A stretch of DNA of 64,000 nucleotides from positions 54,610 to 118,609 of the forward strand of contig CALFUN010000019.1 in NCBI GenBank assembly GCA_937929915.1, written 5' to 3'. The notes beneath the pieces are model-generated. The model was not told where the DNA came from, ran no database searches, and worked only from the letters and a program-made list of their open reading frames with translations. Origin of the DNA: an uncultured Caulobacterales bacterium. Lineage in GTDB: Bacteria; Pseudomonadota; Alphaproteobacteria; Caulobacterales; Maricaulaceae. Position 1 is the first letter of the stretch; each line of letters begins with the position of its first letter. Of the stretch, positions 9,341 through 17,308 are shown in pieces. Position numbers and translations under genes: made by a program.

Positions 9341-9853
9341 ATGCCAATAATGACTTTCACAAAACGAGATTTCCTCGCAGCAACCGCTGCGGGGTTTTGC
9401 CTCTCTGCGGCCCTGCCCGCATCAGCACACCGCGCCGCGCGCACGGAAACTGAAGTCACACTTTATGAAGATGGCCGTATTGATATTATCCACTTGATGC
9501 ACACAGATGATACCCAACGCGCCTTATATGAAACTGGCCTATTGGAAAAGCCTGACCTTCTGAGCCTAAAAGCGCGCGCGAAAGCCGCTCTTTATGTCTC
9601 TGAACATTTCGCGATATTCGCCAATGATAAAGCTATTGAGCTTGAATTAATCGGAGCGGAAATTGAAGGGCATAATTATTATATTTACCAGCAAGGTCGC
9701 ACAAATGCGTCCCTCGAGCAGCTCGCAATCGAAGCGTCAATGTTGCGCGAACTTATCGACACACAGACGAATAGTGTAAACATTAAGGCCAACCGCCAAA
9801 CCTATAGTCTTGATTTTAAAAACCGCGATGGTCGTAAAACTATTGTGAGTTAA
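9341..9853 (+). CDS. DUF6702-like exported protein, partner of the M1 peptidase
   Basis: Secreted protein of 170 residues and unknown biochemical role. Seen: signal peptide KRDFLAATAAGFCLSAALPA ending near ASA, then a beta-rich HRAARTETEVTLYEDGRIDI region typical of DUF6702 (proteins that begin with an exported his/thr segment and a predicted immunoglobulin-like fold). No catalytic motif or conserved Cys pair is visible. It lies 18 bp after the M1 peptidase gene on the same strand and is probably co-transcribed. M1 peptidase and DUF6702 genes are also found side by side in Bacteroidota, which I recall from family knowledge and could not check here. The two nearby ATGs (9341, 9350) are both possible starts. 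Confidence 0.65.
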   Translation: MPIMTFTKRDFLAATAAGFCLSAALPASAHRAARTETEVTLYEDGRIDIIHLMHTDDTQRALYETGLLEKPDLLSLKARAKAALYVSEHFAIFANDKAIELELIGAEIEGHNYYIYQQGRTNASLEQLAIEASMLRELIDTQTNSVNIKANRQTYSLDFKNRDGRKTIVS

Positions 9854-9895
9854 AATAAGCTTGCGCAGCCCGCGAAAGCCTTGCAGTAAGATGAC

Positions 9896-10531
9896 ATGTT
9901 GATCCTGCACCATCTCAATAATTCTCGTTCACAACGTATTCTTTGGTTGCTTGAAGAGCTTGGCCTTGAATATGACATCAGGCATTATCAACGTGATCCA
10001 GCAACCAATCGTGCCCCTGATGAACTTAAGGCCGTGCATGCACTCGGTAAAAGCCCAGTTATTGAAGATGACGGCATAATTGTTGCGGAAACTGGCGCGA
10101 TCATCGTTTATCTGCTCGATAAATATGGCAAAGGCCAATTACGCCCCGAAAAAGGCACACAAGATTACGTGGATTATGTGCATTTCCTGCATTTTGCAGA
10201 AGGTTCGGCGATGGTGCCTTTATTACTCGCACTTTATACGGGGTATCTTGGCGAGGCGGCGGCCCCTATTCAGCCGATTATCATGAATGAAATCAAATCG
10301 ATTTTAGATTATTGCGAATATAATCTGATTAGCTCACCCTATTTTGCTGGGCAGGAACTGACAGGCGCGGACATTCAAATGATATTCCCACTCGAAGCTG
10401 CGAAAGCCCGTGGCCGCCTCAAGGGCTATGAGGCTTGTAATGAATATGTAGACCGCATTCACGCCCGCCCAGCCTATTTACGGGCCTTAGAAAAGGGCGG
10501 CCATTACGCTTACGGCCCTAAAGGATCATAG
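9896..10531 (+). CDS. Glutathione S-transferase family protein
   Basis: Cytoplasmic GST-fold protein of 211 residues. The N-terminal thioredoxin domain shows NNSRSQRILWLLEELGLEYD (Ser at the position of the glutathione-activating residue) and the ALGKSPVIEDDG loop with the cis-Pro, followed by AETGAIIVYLLDKYG. An all-helical C-terminal domain follows, with ADIQMIFPLEAAKARG corresponding to the N-capping box region. Substrate not predictable; could conjugate glutathione or act as a peroxidase or binding protein. The VOC family gene starts 6 bp downstream, so the two form a small detoxification-type operon. A second, only distantly similar GST gene lies at 13283. Confidence 0.88.
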   Translation: MLILHHLNNSRSQRILWLLEELGLEYDIRHYQRDPATNRAPDELKAVHALGKSPVIEDDGIIVAETGAIIVYLLDKYGKGQLRPEKGTQDYVDYVHFLHFAEGSAMVPLLLALYTGYLGEAAAPIQPIIMNEIKSILDYCEYNLISSPYFAGQELTGADIQMIFPLEAAKARGRLKGYEACNEYVDRIHARPAYLRALEKGGHYAYGPKGS

Positions 10532-10537
10532 GAAGAC

Positions 10538-10954
10538 ATGACGGTTTTTCATCTTGCGCTGCCTATCATAGATAAAGAAGACACACGATTATTTTACCGT
10601 GATACCCTTGGCTGCACGCAAGGCCGAGAGGCGAATAACTGGATAGATTTCAATTTTTTCGGGCACCAGTTAAGTTTTCACGTCAAACCTGAATCCTGCA
10701 CGGCACCTGCACCAAGCAATCATGTTGACGGTAAAGATGTGCCTGTGCGCCATTTTGGCGCTGTCCTAAATTGGGAGGATTGGCACAGCCTGTCAAAGCG
10801 CCTGACAGATGCAGGCACAGATTTTGTGATAGAGCCTTATATCCGTTTTAAAGGCGAGATTGGCGAACAAGCCACAATGTTTTTCCTCGACCCATCAGGC
10901 AATGCACTTGAATTCAAATCTTTTAAAGATCCCAGTCAAATATTTGCGGCTTAA
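10538..10954 (+). CDS. VOC superfamily protein (glyoxalase/dioxygenase-like)
   Basis: Small cytoplasmic metal-binding protein of 138 residues built from two beta-alpha-beta-beta-beta modules. Candidate metal ligands are His5 (VFHLALPI), a His in [10 protein letters not shown] near residue 72, and Glu in NALEFKSF near 127, the usual first-strand/last-strand layout of VOC enzymes. The segment [15 protein letters not shown] is characteristic. The reaction could be isomerisation, ring cleavage or drug binding; the sequence does not decide. It is 6 bp behind a GST gene and likely co-expressed. It converges with a small reverse-strand gene ending 5 bp downstream. Confidence 0.85.
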   Translation: MTVFHLALPIIDKEDTRLFYRDTLGCTQGREANNWIDFNFFGHQLSFHVKPESCTAPAPSNHVDGKDVPVRHFGAVLNWEDWHSLSKRLTDAGTDFVIEPYIRFKGEIGEQATMFFLDPSGNALEFKSFKDPSQIFAA

Positions 10955-10959
10955 GCGTA

Positions 10960-11232
10960 TTACCCAAATATTAAGTCTTTTAGCTCTAAACGAGCTTTAT
11001 CCCTAAGGGTTTCTAAGGCCGTCCAACTCCCATTTTCCAAATCTCGCCAATTTTTTAGCTGCATATTTGCGTAATTTAACTGCCATTCCAAATCATCCAC
11101 GCGTTTTTCCAGCATAGCCCTCTGACGCCATGGCAACTTCGACCAACGTGTTTGTTCATTGTCGTTTGCAATTTTTGAAGCCCTTACACGTTTGGGCCTT
11201 ACAGCTTTAATTTCCATGCTCATTTTCATCAT
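10960..11232 (-). CDS. Small basic, helical protein of unknown function
   Basis: Not recognised. The 90-residue product starts at ATG 11232, five bases behind AGGTGG; the longer GTG start at 11241 is less likely. The N-terminus is rich in Lys/Arg (MEIKAVRPKRVRASKIAND), the rest is a Trp-rich, mostly helical region (LPWRQRAMLEKRVDDLEWQL and following) that could form a coiled coil. No signal peptide or membrane segment. A basic tail plus helix could suggest nucleic-acid or protein binding, but this is speculation. It converges with the VOC gene and is followed on its 5' side by 163 bp of AT-rich spacer without other features. Confidence 0.6.
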   Translation of the reverse strand: MMKMSMEIKAVRPKRVRASKIANDNEQTRWSKLPWRQRAMLEKRVDDLEWQLNYANMQLKNWRDLENGSWTALETLRDKARLELKDLIFG

Positions 11233-11395
11233 TTGCGCCACCTAGTTTATTTATTGAATAGCTAACCAAGCAAATTAAATGCCAAGCCGCCTCTTAACTA
11301 TTCATTAACGATTCGAATTGTGGCAATTTTGTGGCAAATATATCATAGTAAATTGAACAAAAGTTACCAAATCTAGTAGCTTTAAAATGAGTAGC

Positions 11396-12529
11396 TTAAA
11401 GCGTTGGATTTATTAAAAACTTCTCGCCTGTTCGTTTGGCATTATACCGCTTTGCAAGGCTTGCATCCAAAGCATCTGCGAGTGAAATCTCATCGGTATA
11501 ATGGCTCGCAAAAGTTGTTTTTAAGTCTTTCGCGACACGCGCGCGTAGACGCATAGCCACCTCTTGTCCTGCTTTAGCAAGGAAATTTGGAAGCAGCCAG
11601 CCGCCCACGCCCCACGCCATACCATAAGCACGGTTTAGCTGCGTTGCGGACATATCAAGACTGCCATAAAGATAAACTTGCTTATGCTCCACAGATCCAT
11701 AAATACTATAAGCGCCTGGCGTTCGCGCTGCGGCTGCTTCCATAGCTGATAGGATGTGCGAGGCTAATTTTCCTCCGCCTGTCGCATCAAACGCTAAAGT
11801 CGCGCCAGTTTCGTGGATAGCGTCTGTAAGCTGCGCTGCAAAATCATCGTCAGAGCTATTGCATACATATTTTGCGCCCATATCTCGCAGCAATTTGACC
11901 TGTTCATCGCGGCGTACAATATTGACCAGAGATACACCATCCGCTTGGCAGATACGGTTAAGCATTTGTCCTAAATTTGACGCGGCCGCTGTATGAACAA
12001 GGGCGCTATGGCCTTCCATACGCATTGTTTCTAGCATAGACAGAGCTGTGAGCGGATTCACAAAACTTGACGCCCCGTCTTTGGCTGTATGACCATCTAA
12101 AAGCGGCATAGCCATCATCGCAGGCACACAGCGATATTCGGCATACATGCCGCCGCCCATAATGGCTACGACCTTCCCAATAAGCGATTGCGCATAAGCC
12201 TCACTACCAGCAGCCACAACTGTCCCCGCGCCTTCATTGCCGATCGGCAAAGCTTGGCCAAAGCGGGCCTTCATACGGGCCATGCCTTGCGCAATAATGG
12301 GCGCGGTTAAGATGCGTGCTTTCCCCTCTCCCGTCGACGTAGCCTCAGCAATATTAGCCATACCAAACATAACGCCATGATCGGACGGGTTAATCGGCGC
12401 GGCCTCAATGCGGACAACGATTTGGTCAGGTTTCGGAACGGGCATCGGCTTTTCCGCCATCGCTATTGTTAAGTGGCCTTGCTCTGACACGGTCGAGAGA
12501 AGTTGAAGATAAGTTGCAGGTAATGACAT
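11396..12529 (-). CDS. Medium-chain dehydrogenase/reductase (zinc-independent quinone-reductase-like)
   Basis: NADPH-type oxidoreductase of 377 residues. The GroES-like N-domain (PKPDQIVVRIEAAPINPSD) is followed by IGNEGAGTVVAAGSEA and a Rossmann domain in which the dinucleotide loop reads AAASNLG rather than GxGxxG, then LLRDMGAKYVCNSSDDDF, a pattern of the enoyl-reductase/quinone-reductase branch. The structural-zinc Cys cluster of alcohol dehydrogenases is absent. ATG 12529 has GGAG six bases upstream. Substrate unknown; activated alkenes, quinones or enoyl thioesters are all possible. Transcribed alone, with a lipoprotein gene 105 bp upstream on the same strand. Confidence 0.85.
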   Translation of the reverse strand: MSLPATYLQLLSTVSEQGHLTIAMAEKPMPVPKPDQIVVRIEAAPINPSDHGVMFGMANIAEATSTGEGKARILTAPIIAQGMARMKARFGQALPIGNEGAGTVVAAGSEAYAQSLIGKVVAIMGGGMYAEYRCVPAMMAMPLLDGHTAKDGASSFVNPLTALSMLETMRMEGHSALVHTAAASNLGQMLNRICQADGVSLVNIVRRDEQVKLLRDMGAKYVCNSSDDDFAAQLTDAIHETGATLAFDATGGGKLASHILSAMEAAAARTPGAYSIYGSVEHKQVYLYGSLDMSATQLNRAYGMAWGVGGWLLPNFLAKAGQEVAMRLRARVAKDLKTTFASHYTDEISLADALDASLAKRYNAKRTGEKFLINPTL

Positions 12530-12634
12530 GAGAGGCTCCGATAAGTATTTATTGTGTCTAACCTGTTCGCATGGCTTTGTCCGCTTTTAATAATACATTA
12601 CCTTCATGCAGCTTTAAAGCATTGCGCAGCAGAG

Positions 12635-13240
12635 CTATTCAAATCCCCACGGCGCAGGCGGCAGATCGGCTAACGGTTTGCTCACATCAAATTCTACGCG
12701 GAAGAACCGATTTGGACGGCGCAATTCATAGGCGAAATACGTATCATTTATTTCAACAGCCCAAATATTTACAATAGATGCCTCTAAGCCTTCTGTTTGA
12801 AACATATCTATAGAAAATGGATCAACAGGGAAGCTTTGCCGCTGCGCAGTGCCTTTATTTTCTGTATCGCCGCCATATTGGCTCACAGCATCTTCTGAAC
12901 CATCTTCGTGGCGGTGGTCATGTTTTAGCCGCAAGCCTTTTTCTGTTTTAGAGATAACCCATGTGCGCGAGCGATCATCATCCACATGAAACGGAATCCG
13001 AAGGCCCGTCTCATCACATTCACGCACATGCATAACCAATGTCTTTGTCTTAAACTCAGCATCCGCAGCATCATCGCTAACAAGCTGCCCTGCATAAGCT
13101 CTCCCGCAATGCTCGCTTAAGGCTTGAAAGAAAGCCTCTTGCGGCGCGGGGGGCTTAGGTTGACAGGCAGACATCACAATAGAGACCGTAGAAACCAGCC
13201 CAATTATAAAAAACGCCTTGCGTGATATGTGTCTTGACAT
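12635..13240 (-). CDS. Hypothetical lipoprotein
   Basis: Unknown function. The 201-residue product has a clear lipoprotein signal: basic n-region, hydrophobic FFIIGLVSTVSIVM and lipobox MSAC (Cys25). The mature part contains FQALSEHCGRAYAGQL and VMHVRECDE, with two Cys that could pair, and a basic-acidic run RLKHDHRHEDGSEDA. I recognise it as similar to conserved hypothetical proteins of sphingomonads and xanthomonads, but no domain name can be given with confidence. Start at 13240 has GGAG seven bases upstream. It is divergent from a GST gene only 42 bp away, so the two must share a very compact promoter region. Confidence 0.7.
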   Translation of the reverse strand: MSRHISRKAFFIIGLVSTVSIVMSACQPKPPAPQEAFFQALSEHCGRAYAGQLVSDDAADAEFKTKTLVMHVRECDETGLRIPFHVDDDRSRTWVISKTEKGLRLKHDHRHEDGSEDAVSQYGGDTENKGTAQRQSFPVDPFSIDMFQTEGLEASIVNIWAVEINDTYFAYELRRPNRFFRVEFDVSKPLADLPPAPWGFE

Positions 13241-13282
13241 AGATTACTCCTAACCTCTCGCGCCTAGCAGAAAGACCGCCTT

Positions 13283-13915
13283 ATGCTCAAGCTATATGAT
13301 TACACCGCCGCCCCCAGCCCGCGCCGTGCGCGTATGTGCCTTGCTGAAAAAAGTATAAAATATGAGAACATACAAATTGATTTGCGCAGTAAAGAACAAT
13401 TAAGTGACGCTTTTCGCGTAATAAACCCGCGATGTACTGTTCCCGTTCTAGTGACCCCGGACGGAGATATTTTTACCGAAAATGCAGGCATTGCCGCTTA
13501 TCTGGAGAGTGTATATCCTGACCCCTCATTGCTTGGCACGGATGCGATAAACCGCGCGAGAATTGCAGAATGGAATTGGCGTTGCGAATTTGAAGGGCTG
13601 GCGGCTGTGGCCGAAGCTTTACGCAATAGCTCACCGCATATGAAAGACCGCGCCATGACAGGCACGCATAATGTTGCGCAAATCCCTGAACTTGCACAGC
13701 GAGGCCGTACCCGCATTAGATGGTTCTTAGACGCATTAAACACACAATTAGAACAAAACAGCTATGTCGCGGGCGAGGCCTATTCCATCGCCGATATTAC
13801 CGCGACAGTGACCGTAGATTTCGCCGCTTGGGTAAAAATTCTCCCCAAAGACGCAGATAGCGCGTTGAAAGCTTGGCATGAACGAATGACGCAGCGGCCA
13901 AATTACCAAGCCTAA
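13283..13915 (+). CDS. Glutathione S-transferase family protein
   Basis: Second GST-fold protein, 210 residues. N-terminal thioredoxin domain: YDYTAAPSPRRARMCLAEKS (Ser9-type active site region), NPRCTVPVLVTPDGDIFTEN with the cis-Pro, then IAAYLESVYPDPSLLGTDA. The C-terminal helical domain carries YVAGEAYSIADITATVTVDF, the conserved folding motif with the Asp N-cap. Differs strongly from the GST at 9896, so it is an older paralogue. Followed by a hairpin at 13938-13958 that may terminate transcription before coq4. Confidence 0.88.
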   Translation: MLKLYDYTAAPSPRRARMCLAEKSIKYENIQIDLRSKEQLSDAFRVINPRCTVPVLVTPDGDIFTENAGIAAYLESVYPDPSLLGTDAINRARIAEWNWRCEFEGLAAVAEALRNSSPHMKDRAMTGTHNVAQIPELAQRGRTRIRWFLDALNTQLEQNSYVAGEAYSIADITATVTVDFAAWVKILPKDADSALKAWHERMTQRPNYQA

Positions 13916-13937
13916 ATTCATTAGACACTCTCAAGGA

Positions 13938-13958
13938 GCTGCATGACCACTATGCAGC
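13938..13958 (+). terminator. Hairpin after the GST gene, possible terminator
   Basis: Perfect 7-bp inverted repeat GCTGCAT / ATGCAGC with a 7-base loop, 20 bases after the GST stop and followed by CCCTTTAT. The U-run is short, so a factor-independent terminator is only a possibility; the hairpin may instead stabilise the 3' end. Confidence 0.4.
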
Positions 13959-14001
13959 CCTTTATCTTATCAAGCCGCCGTATTTCTGTTAAGACACCAA
14001 C

Positions 14002-14814
14002 ATGACGAAACACGATCATAGCTTTGAGAGTTTTAACAAATTGCCTATTCGGCCCGTCAAAGCTTGGCGACATTTCAAGAAACTTATGGCCAATAAAGAA
14101 GATACGGAACAAGTTTTTCATATCATCAACGCCTTAAATGGGAACTCTCAACGCAAACAATATTTAGCCTTTGTACAATCAGAGAGCGGCCAAAACCGTA
14201 TAGCCGCCAAAATATCCTTACCGCCTTTATTGGACGACCATGATACGTTAAGACAGCTCCCAGATGGGAGCCTGGGCCGCGCTTATGTTGACTTCATGGA
14301 ACAAGAAGGCCTAAGCGCGCAAGGCCTCGTTGATGAATATGCGCGTTTTGATACGGGTTTTATGGATCAATATCCCGACACTGTGCAATGGTATTTCAAC
14401 CGCCGCCGCGACACGCATGACCTCTTACATGTTTTAACGGGATATGGCCGCGACGCGCTTGGCGAGGCCTGCGTTTTGGCCTTTAGCTATGCCGTTAATA
14501 AAGGGCTTGGCGTGGCCTTTATTGCTTATGGCGCGGGCATGGAGCTTCGTAAAACAGCGCCTAAAAACACCAAAATCATGGCCGCCATTCATGAGGGTTA
14601 TAAGATTGGCAAGACGGCAGAGGACATTCTTAATTATGATATTATGAAACTCTTGGCCCGCCCTCTTGACGCTGTCCGAAAAGAGATGGGTATAACACAC
14701 CCTGCCGCTTATGATCGCGCCCATGACATTATGCGCGCAAATGGTCTGGACCCCTATGAGATGATTAGGCCAAAAGATAAGGCGGCGCAGACGCTAAAAA
14801 AGGCCGCTGCATAA
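14002..14814 (+). CDS. coq4: Coq4 family protein, ubiquinone biosynthesis
   Basis: Homologue of the mitochondrial ubiquinone-biosynthesis protein Coq4, here 270 residues and cytoplasmic or membrane-associated. In eukaryotes Coq4 organises the CoQ synthome and has been linked to C1 decarboxylation/hydroxylation of the ring. The diagnostic metal motif HDxxH-x11-E is intact: His139-Asp140-Leu-Leu-His143 and Glu155 in DTHDLLHVLTGYGRDALGE. The C-terminal helices (AIHEGYKIGKTAEDI and following) also fit. No other ubi gene is adjacent; the downstream desaturase starts 91 bp later. Function in ubiquinone synthesis is inferred from the family. Confidence 0.85.
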   Translation: MTKHDHSFESFNKLPIRPVKAWRHFKKLMANKEDTEQVFHIINALNGNSQRKQYLAFVQSESGQNRIAAKISLPPLLDDHDTLRQLPDGSLGRAYVDFMEQEGLSAQGLVDEYARFDTGFMDQYPDTVQWYFNRRRDTHDLLHVLTGYGRDALGEACVLAFSYAVNKGLGVAFIAYGAGMELRKTAPKNTKIMAAIHEGYKIGKTAEDILNYDIMKLLARPLDAVRKEMGITHPAAYDRAHDIMRANGLDPYEMIRPKDKAAQTLKKAAA

Positions 14815-14905
14815 ATTTTCGCATCGTGCATTTTGCCGCCATAAACACAGCATAGCATACTAACACCCCATTGACAGCCTTCAAGCTGCGCTGCACCATA
14901 TATCT

Positions 14906-15820
14906 ATGAGCATTGACATAAATTATATCCCAAAAGCCGATGTTAGGCAGCTCTCAAAACGCTCAAATCTTTGGGGTGCATGGCTGACCTTCCATGTTTG
15001 GGCCGTTATTGCTGGTGCAATGGCACTTTATATTTTTCTGCCAAACCCGCTCACCTTTATCTTTGCCTTTTTCATAATTGGCTCTCGGCAACATGGTATG
15101 GCTATTTTGATGCATGATAGCGCGCATGGCATTTTATTTGACAATAAATCCGTGAATGACTTTGTTGGCAAATATCTGCTCGCCGCGCCTTATGGCGGCG
15201 ATATGCTCACTTACCGCAAATATCACCTTAAGCATCACCTTTATGCCCAATCGGAGCGTGACCCTGATATTGCTTTGTCCAATAAATTCCCAATTTCCAA
15301 AGCTAGTCTTTACCGCAAATTATTTCGCGACATAAGCGGACAGACATTCCTGCGTCTACGGATTGTCTCTTATAAAATACGCCGAGGTAACGCCGTTAGC
15401 ATTGAAGGCTCCGAGGCTTTTGAGAAAAGCTCTAATTGGCCGTTTTTGATAACGAATGCCACTATCTTGAGCGTCTTACTCGCGATTGGGCATGGCTGGC
15501 TTTATCTAACGCTATGGCTCTTACCGCTTATGACATGGTTCTTTGTTGTTTTGCGTCTGCGTAATATTTCAGAACATGCGATGACAACATTCGATGACAA
15601 CCCTTTAACCCATGCACGAACGACTTATACAAATATTTTAGAGAAAATATTTTTGGGTCCATATTGGGTAAATTACCATGTTGAACATCATGTCTATATG
15701 TTTGTGCCATGCTACCGCCTAAAAGCGCTGCACCGCGCAATGAAGCAAGCGGGACATGGCCCAAATATGGAAATAAAATCTAGCTATAGTGCCGTACTTA
15801 AAACTGCAATCACGGGATAA
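14906..15820 (+). CDS. Membrane fatty acid desaturase family protein
   Basis: Integral membrane di-iron enzyme of 304 residues that would introduce a double bond or hydroxyl group into an acyl or carotenoid-type substrate. All three histidine boxes are visible: HDSAH (70-74), HLKHH (107-111) and HVEHH (258-262), plus a fourth His in RNISEHA (220-225). Hydrophobic stretches at about 28-45, 48-62, 180-197 and 200-215 supply the membrane helices. The next gene, an M28 peptidase, starts 4 bp after the stop and so is probably in the same transcript. Whether it changes membrane lipids in the cold or acts on another substrate is not shown. Confidence 0.87.
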   Translation: MSIDINYIPKADVRQLSKRSNLWGAWLTFHVWAVIAGAMALYIFLPNPLTFIFAFFIIGSRQHGMAILMHDSAHGILFDNKSVNDFVGKYLLAAPYGGDMLTYRKYHLKHHLYAQSERDPDIALSNKFPISKASLYRKLFRDISGQTFLRLRIVSYKIRRGNAVSIEGSEAFEKSSNWPFLITNATILSVLLAIGHGWLYLTLWLLPLMTWFFVVLRLRNISEHAMTTFDDNPLTHARTTYTNILEKIFLGPYWVNYHVEHHVYMFVPCYRLKALHRAMKQAGHGPNMEIKSSYSAVLKTAITG

Positions 15821-15824
15821 TGTC

Positions 15825-17192
15825 ATGAAAAAACTACTTCTAGGCTCAGCCATTCTCATAATAAGCGCTTGCACAGCACAAGCCCAAAAGTCCGATTACG
15901 GCCCGCCCTCTGAGGTTCAAGATATTTACAATATTGCTATAGAACCATCCGCACAGCGCATCCAGTCCGACATACAAACACTTGTCGATTTTGGAACGCG
16001 CCATACATTATCGGAAACAGACAGCGATACACGCGGCATTGGCGCAGCGCGGCGCTGGATACATGCTGAGTTTGAAAAAATCTCGGCAGATTGCGGCGGT
16101 TGTCTTGAAGTGATTTATGTCTCGGACACCATTTCTGGCGAGCGGCGCATTCCCGACCCCGTAGAAGTTGTCAGCGTGCTTGCCATACAGCGCGGCTCTG
16201 TTGATCCTAACCGTTATGTGATGATGAGCGGAGACATTGATAGCCGCGTCACCGACCCGCTTAACGGCACCTCTGATAGTCCTGGCGCCAATGACAATGC
16301 CTCTGGCATGGCAGGCGTGATTGAAGCGGCGCGTATCCTCTCCAAACGTAAATATGCAGGTTCTATCATCTATGCTGGCTTATCTGGTGAAGAACAAGGG
16401 TTATTTGGCGGCGAAATTGTTGCTAAACACGCGCTGGATAATGGCTGGGAAATCAAAGGCGTTTTAAATAATGACATGATTTCTAACATTGCAGGCATTG
16501 ACGGGGTCATTGATAATTCTATTGTTCGCGTCTTCTCAGAAGGCACGCGCGCCAATGAAACCGAAGCTGAGGCGCGCCGCCGACGCTTTACGGGCGGCGA
16601 AGTCGATAGCCCGTCCCGGAACTTGGCGCGCTATATCAAATCTCAAGCCGATCAATATTTGACCAATCTCGATGTGATGATGGTCTACCGCCTTGACCGT
16701 TTTGGCCGCGGCGGTCATCACCGCCCGTTTAACCAAGTGGGTATTCCGGGTATCCGTATCATGGAAACCCATGAACATTATGACAGGCAGCATCAAGATT
16801 TGCGGACGGAAAATGGCCGGAAATTTGGCGATACAATGGACGGCGTAGACTCAGCCTATGCGGCCAAGCTAACTGCGCTCAATGCGATTACTATGGCGGG
16901 CATGGCGGGCGCTCCGCCCTTTCCTGCAAATGTCGAAGCTACGGGCGCTGTGCAGCCCTCTGCCAAGCTCTCATGGGAGACGTCAGATAATGCAGGCAAC
17001 TTAGCTGGCTACCGCGTGCATTGGCGCCTAACAACAGAACCAGAATGGACACATTCGCGCTTTATTGGCAAAGTCAATGAATGGGAATTTACAAATCTTG
17101 TGATTGATAATTACTTTTTTGGTGTCTCGGCTGTCGCGAAAGATGGCAGCGAAACGCCTGTGGTTTTCCCGGGGCCAGCGGGGCGGTTTTAA
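15825..17192 (+). CDS. M28 family peptidase with C-terminal fibronectin type III domain
   Basis: Third exported M28 enzyme, 455 residues from ATG 15825. Lipobox-like IISAC at Cys16. Catalytic part: SGDIDSR (136-141), Asp157 in GANDNASG, Glu189/Glu190 in SGEEQGL, Asp217 in NNDMISN, and a late His in ETHEHYDRQHQ. At the first ligand position, where most M28 enzymes have His (GHxDS), this protein has Asp137; it may be typical of its subfamily or affect metal binding. From about residue 365 an FN3 module follows (SWETSDNAGNLAGYRVHWRL and later FGVSAVAKDGSE), which may bind glycans or protein surfaces. It sits 4 bp behind the desaturase and 116 bp before the amidohydrolase fusion. Confidence 0.88.
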   Translation: MKKLLLGSAILIISACTAQAQKSDYGPPSEVQDIYNIAIEPSAQRIQSDIQTLVDFGTRHTLSETDSDTRGIGAARRWIHAEFEKISADCGGCLEVIYVSDTISGERRIPDPVEVVSVLAIQRGSVDPNRYVMMSGDIDSRVTDPLNGTSDSPGANDNASGMAGVIEAARILSKRKYAGSIIYAGLSGEEQGLFGGEIVAKHALDNGWEIKGVLNNDMISNIAGIDGVIDNSIVRVFSEGTRANETEAEARRRRFTGGEVDSPSRNLARYIKSQADQYLTNLDVMMVYRLDRFGRGGHHRPFNQVGIPGIRIMETHEHYDRQHQDLRTENGRKFGDTMDGVDSAYAAKLTALNAITMAGMAGAPPFPANVEATGAVQPSAKLSWETSDNAGNLAGYRVHWRLTTEPEWTHSRFIGKVNEWEFTNLVIDNYFFGVSAVAKDGSETPVVFPGPAGRF

Positions 17193-17308
17193 CTTGGTAT
17201 AGCCGTAAGAAGATTCACATGGGAATAACCCTATCAGGGGAAAAGACGTGACGGTGGGAGCTGTCATCATTACCACCTACAATATTATGTTATAAATGGG
17301 AGACTCGC

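Noticed and set aside
17229..17240. CCCTATCAGGGG palindrome before the amidohydrolase gene
   Set aside because: Very short stem without a T-run; too common to call a site.
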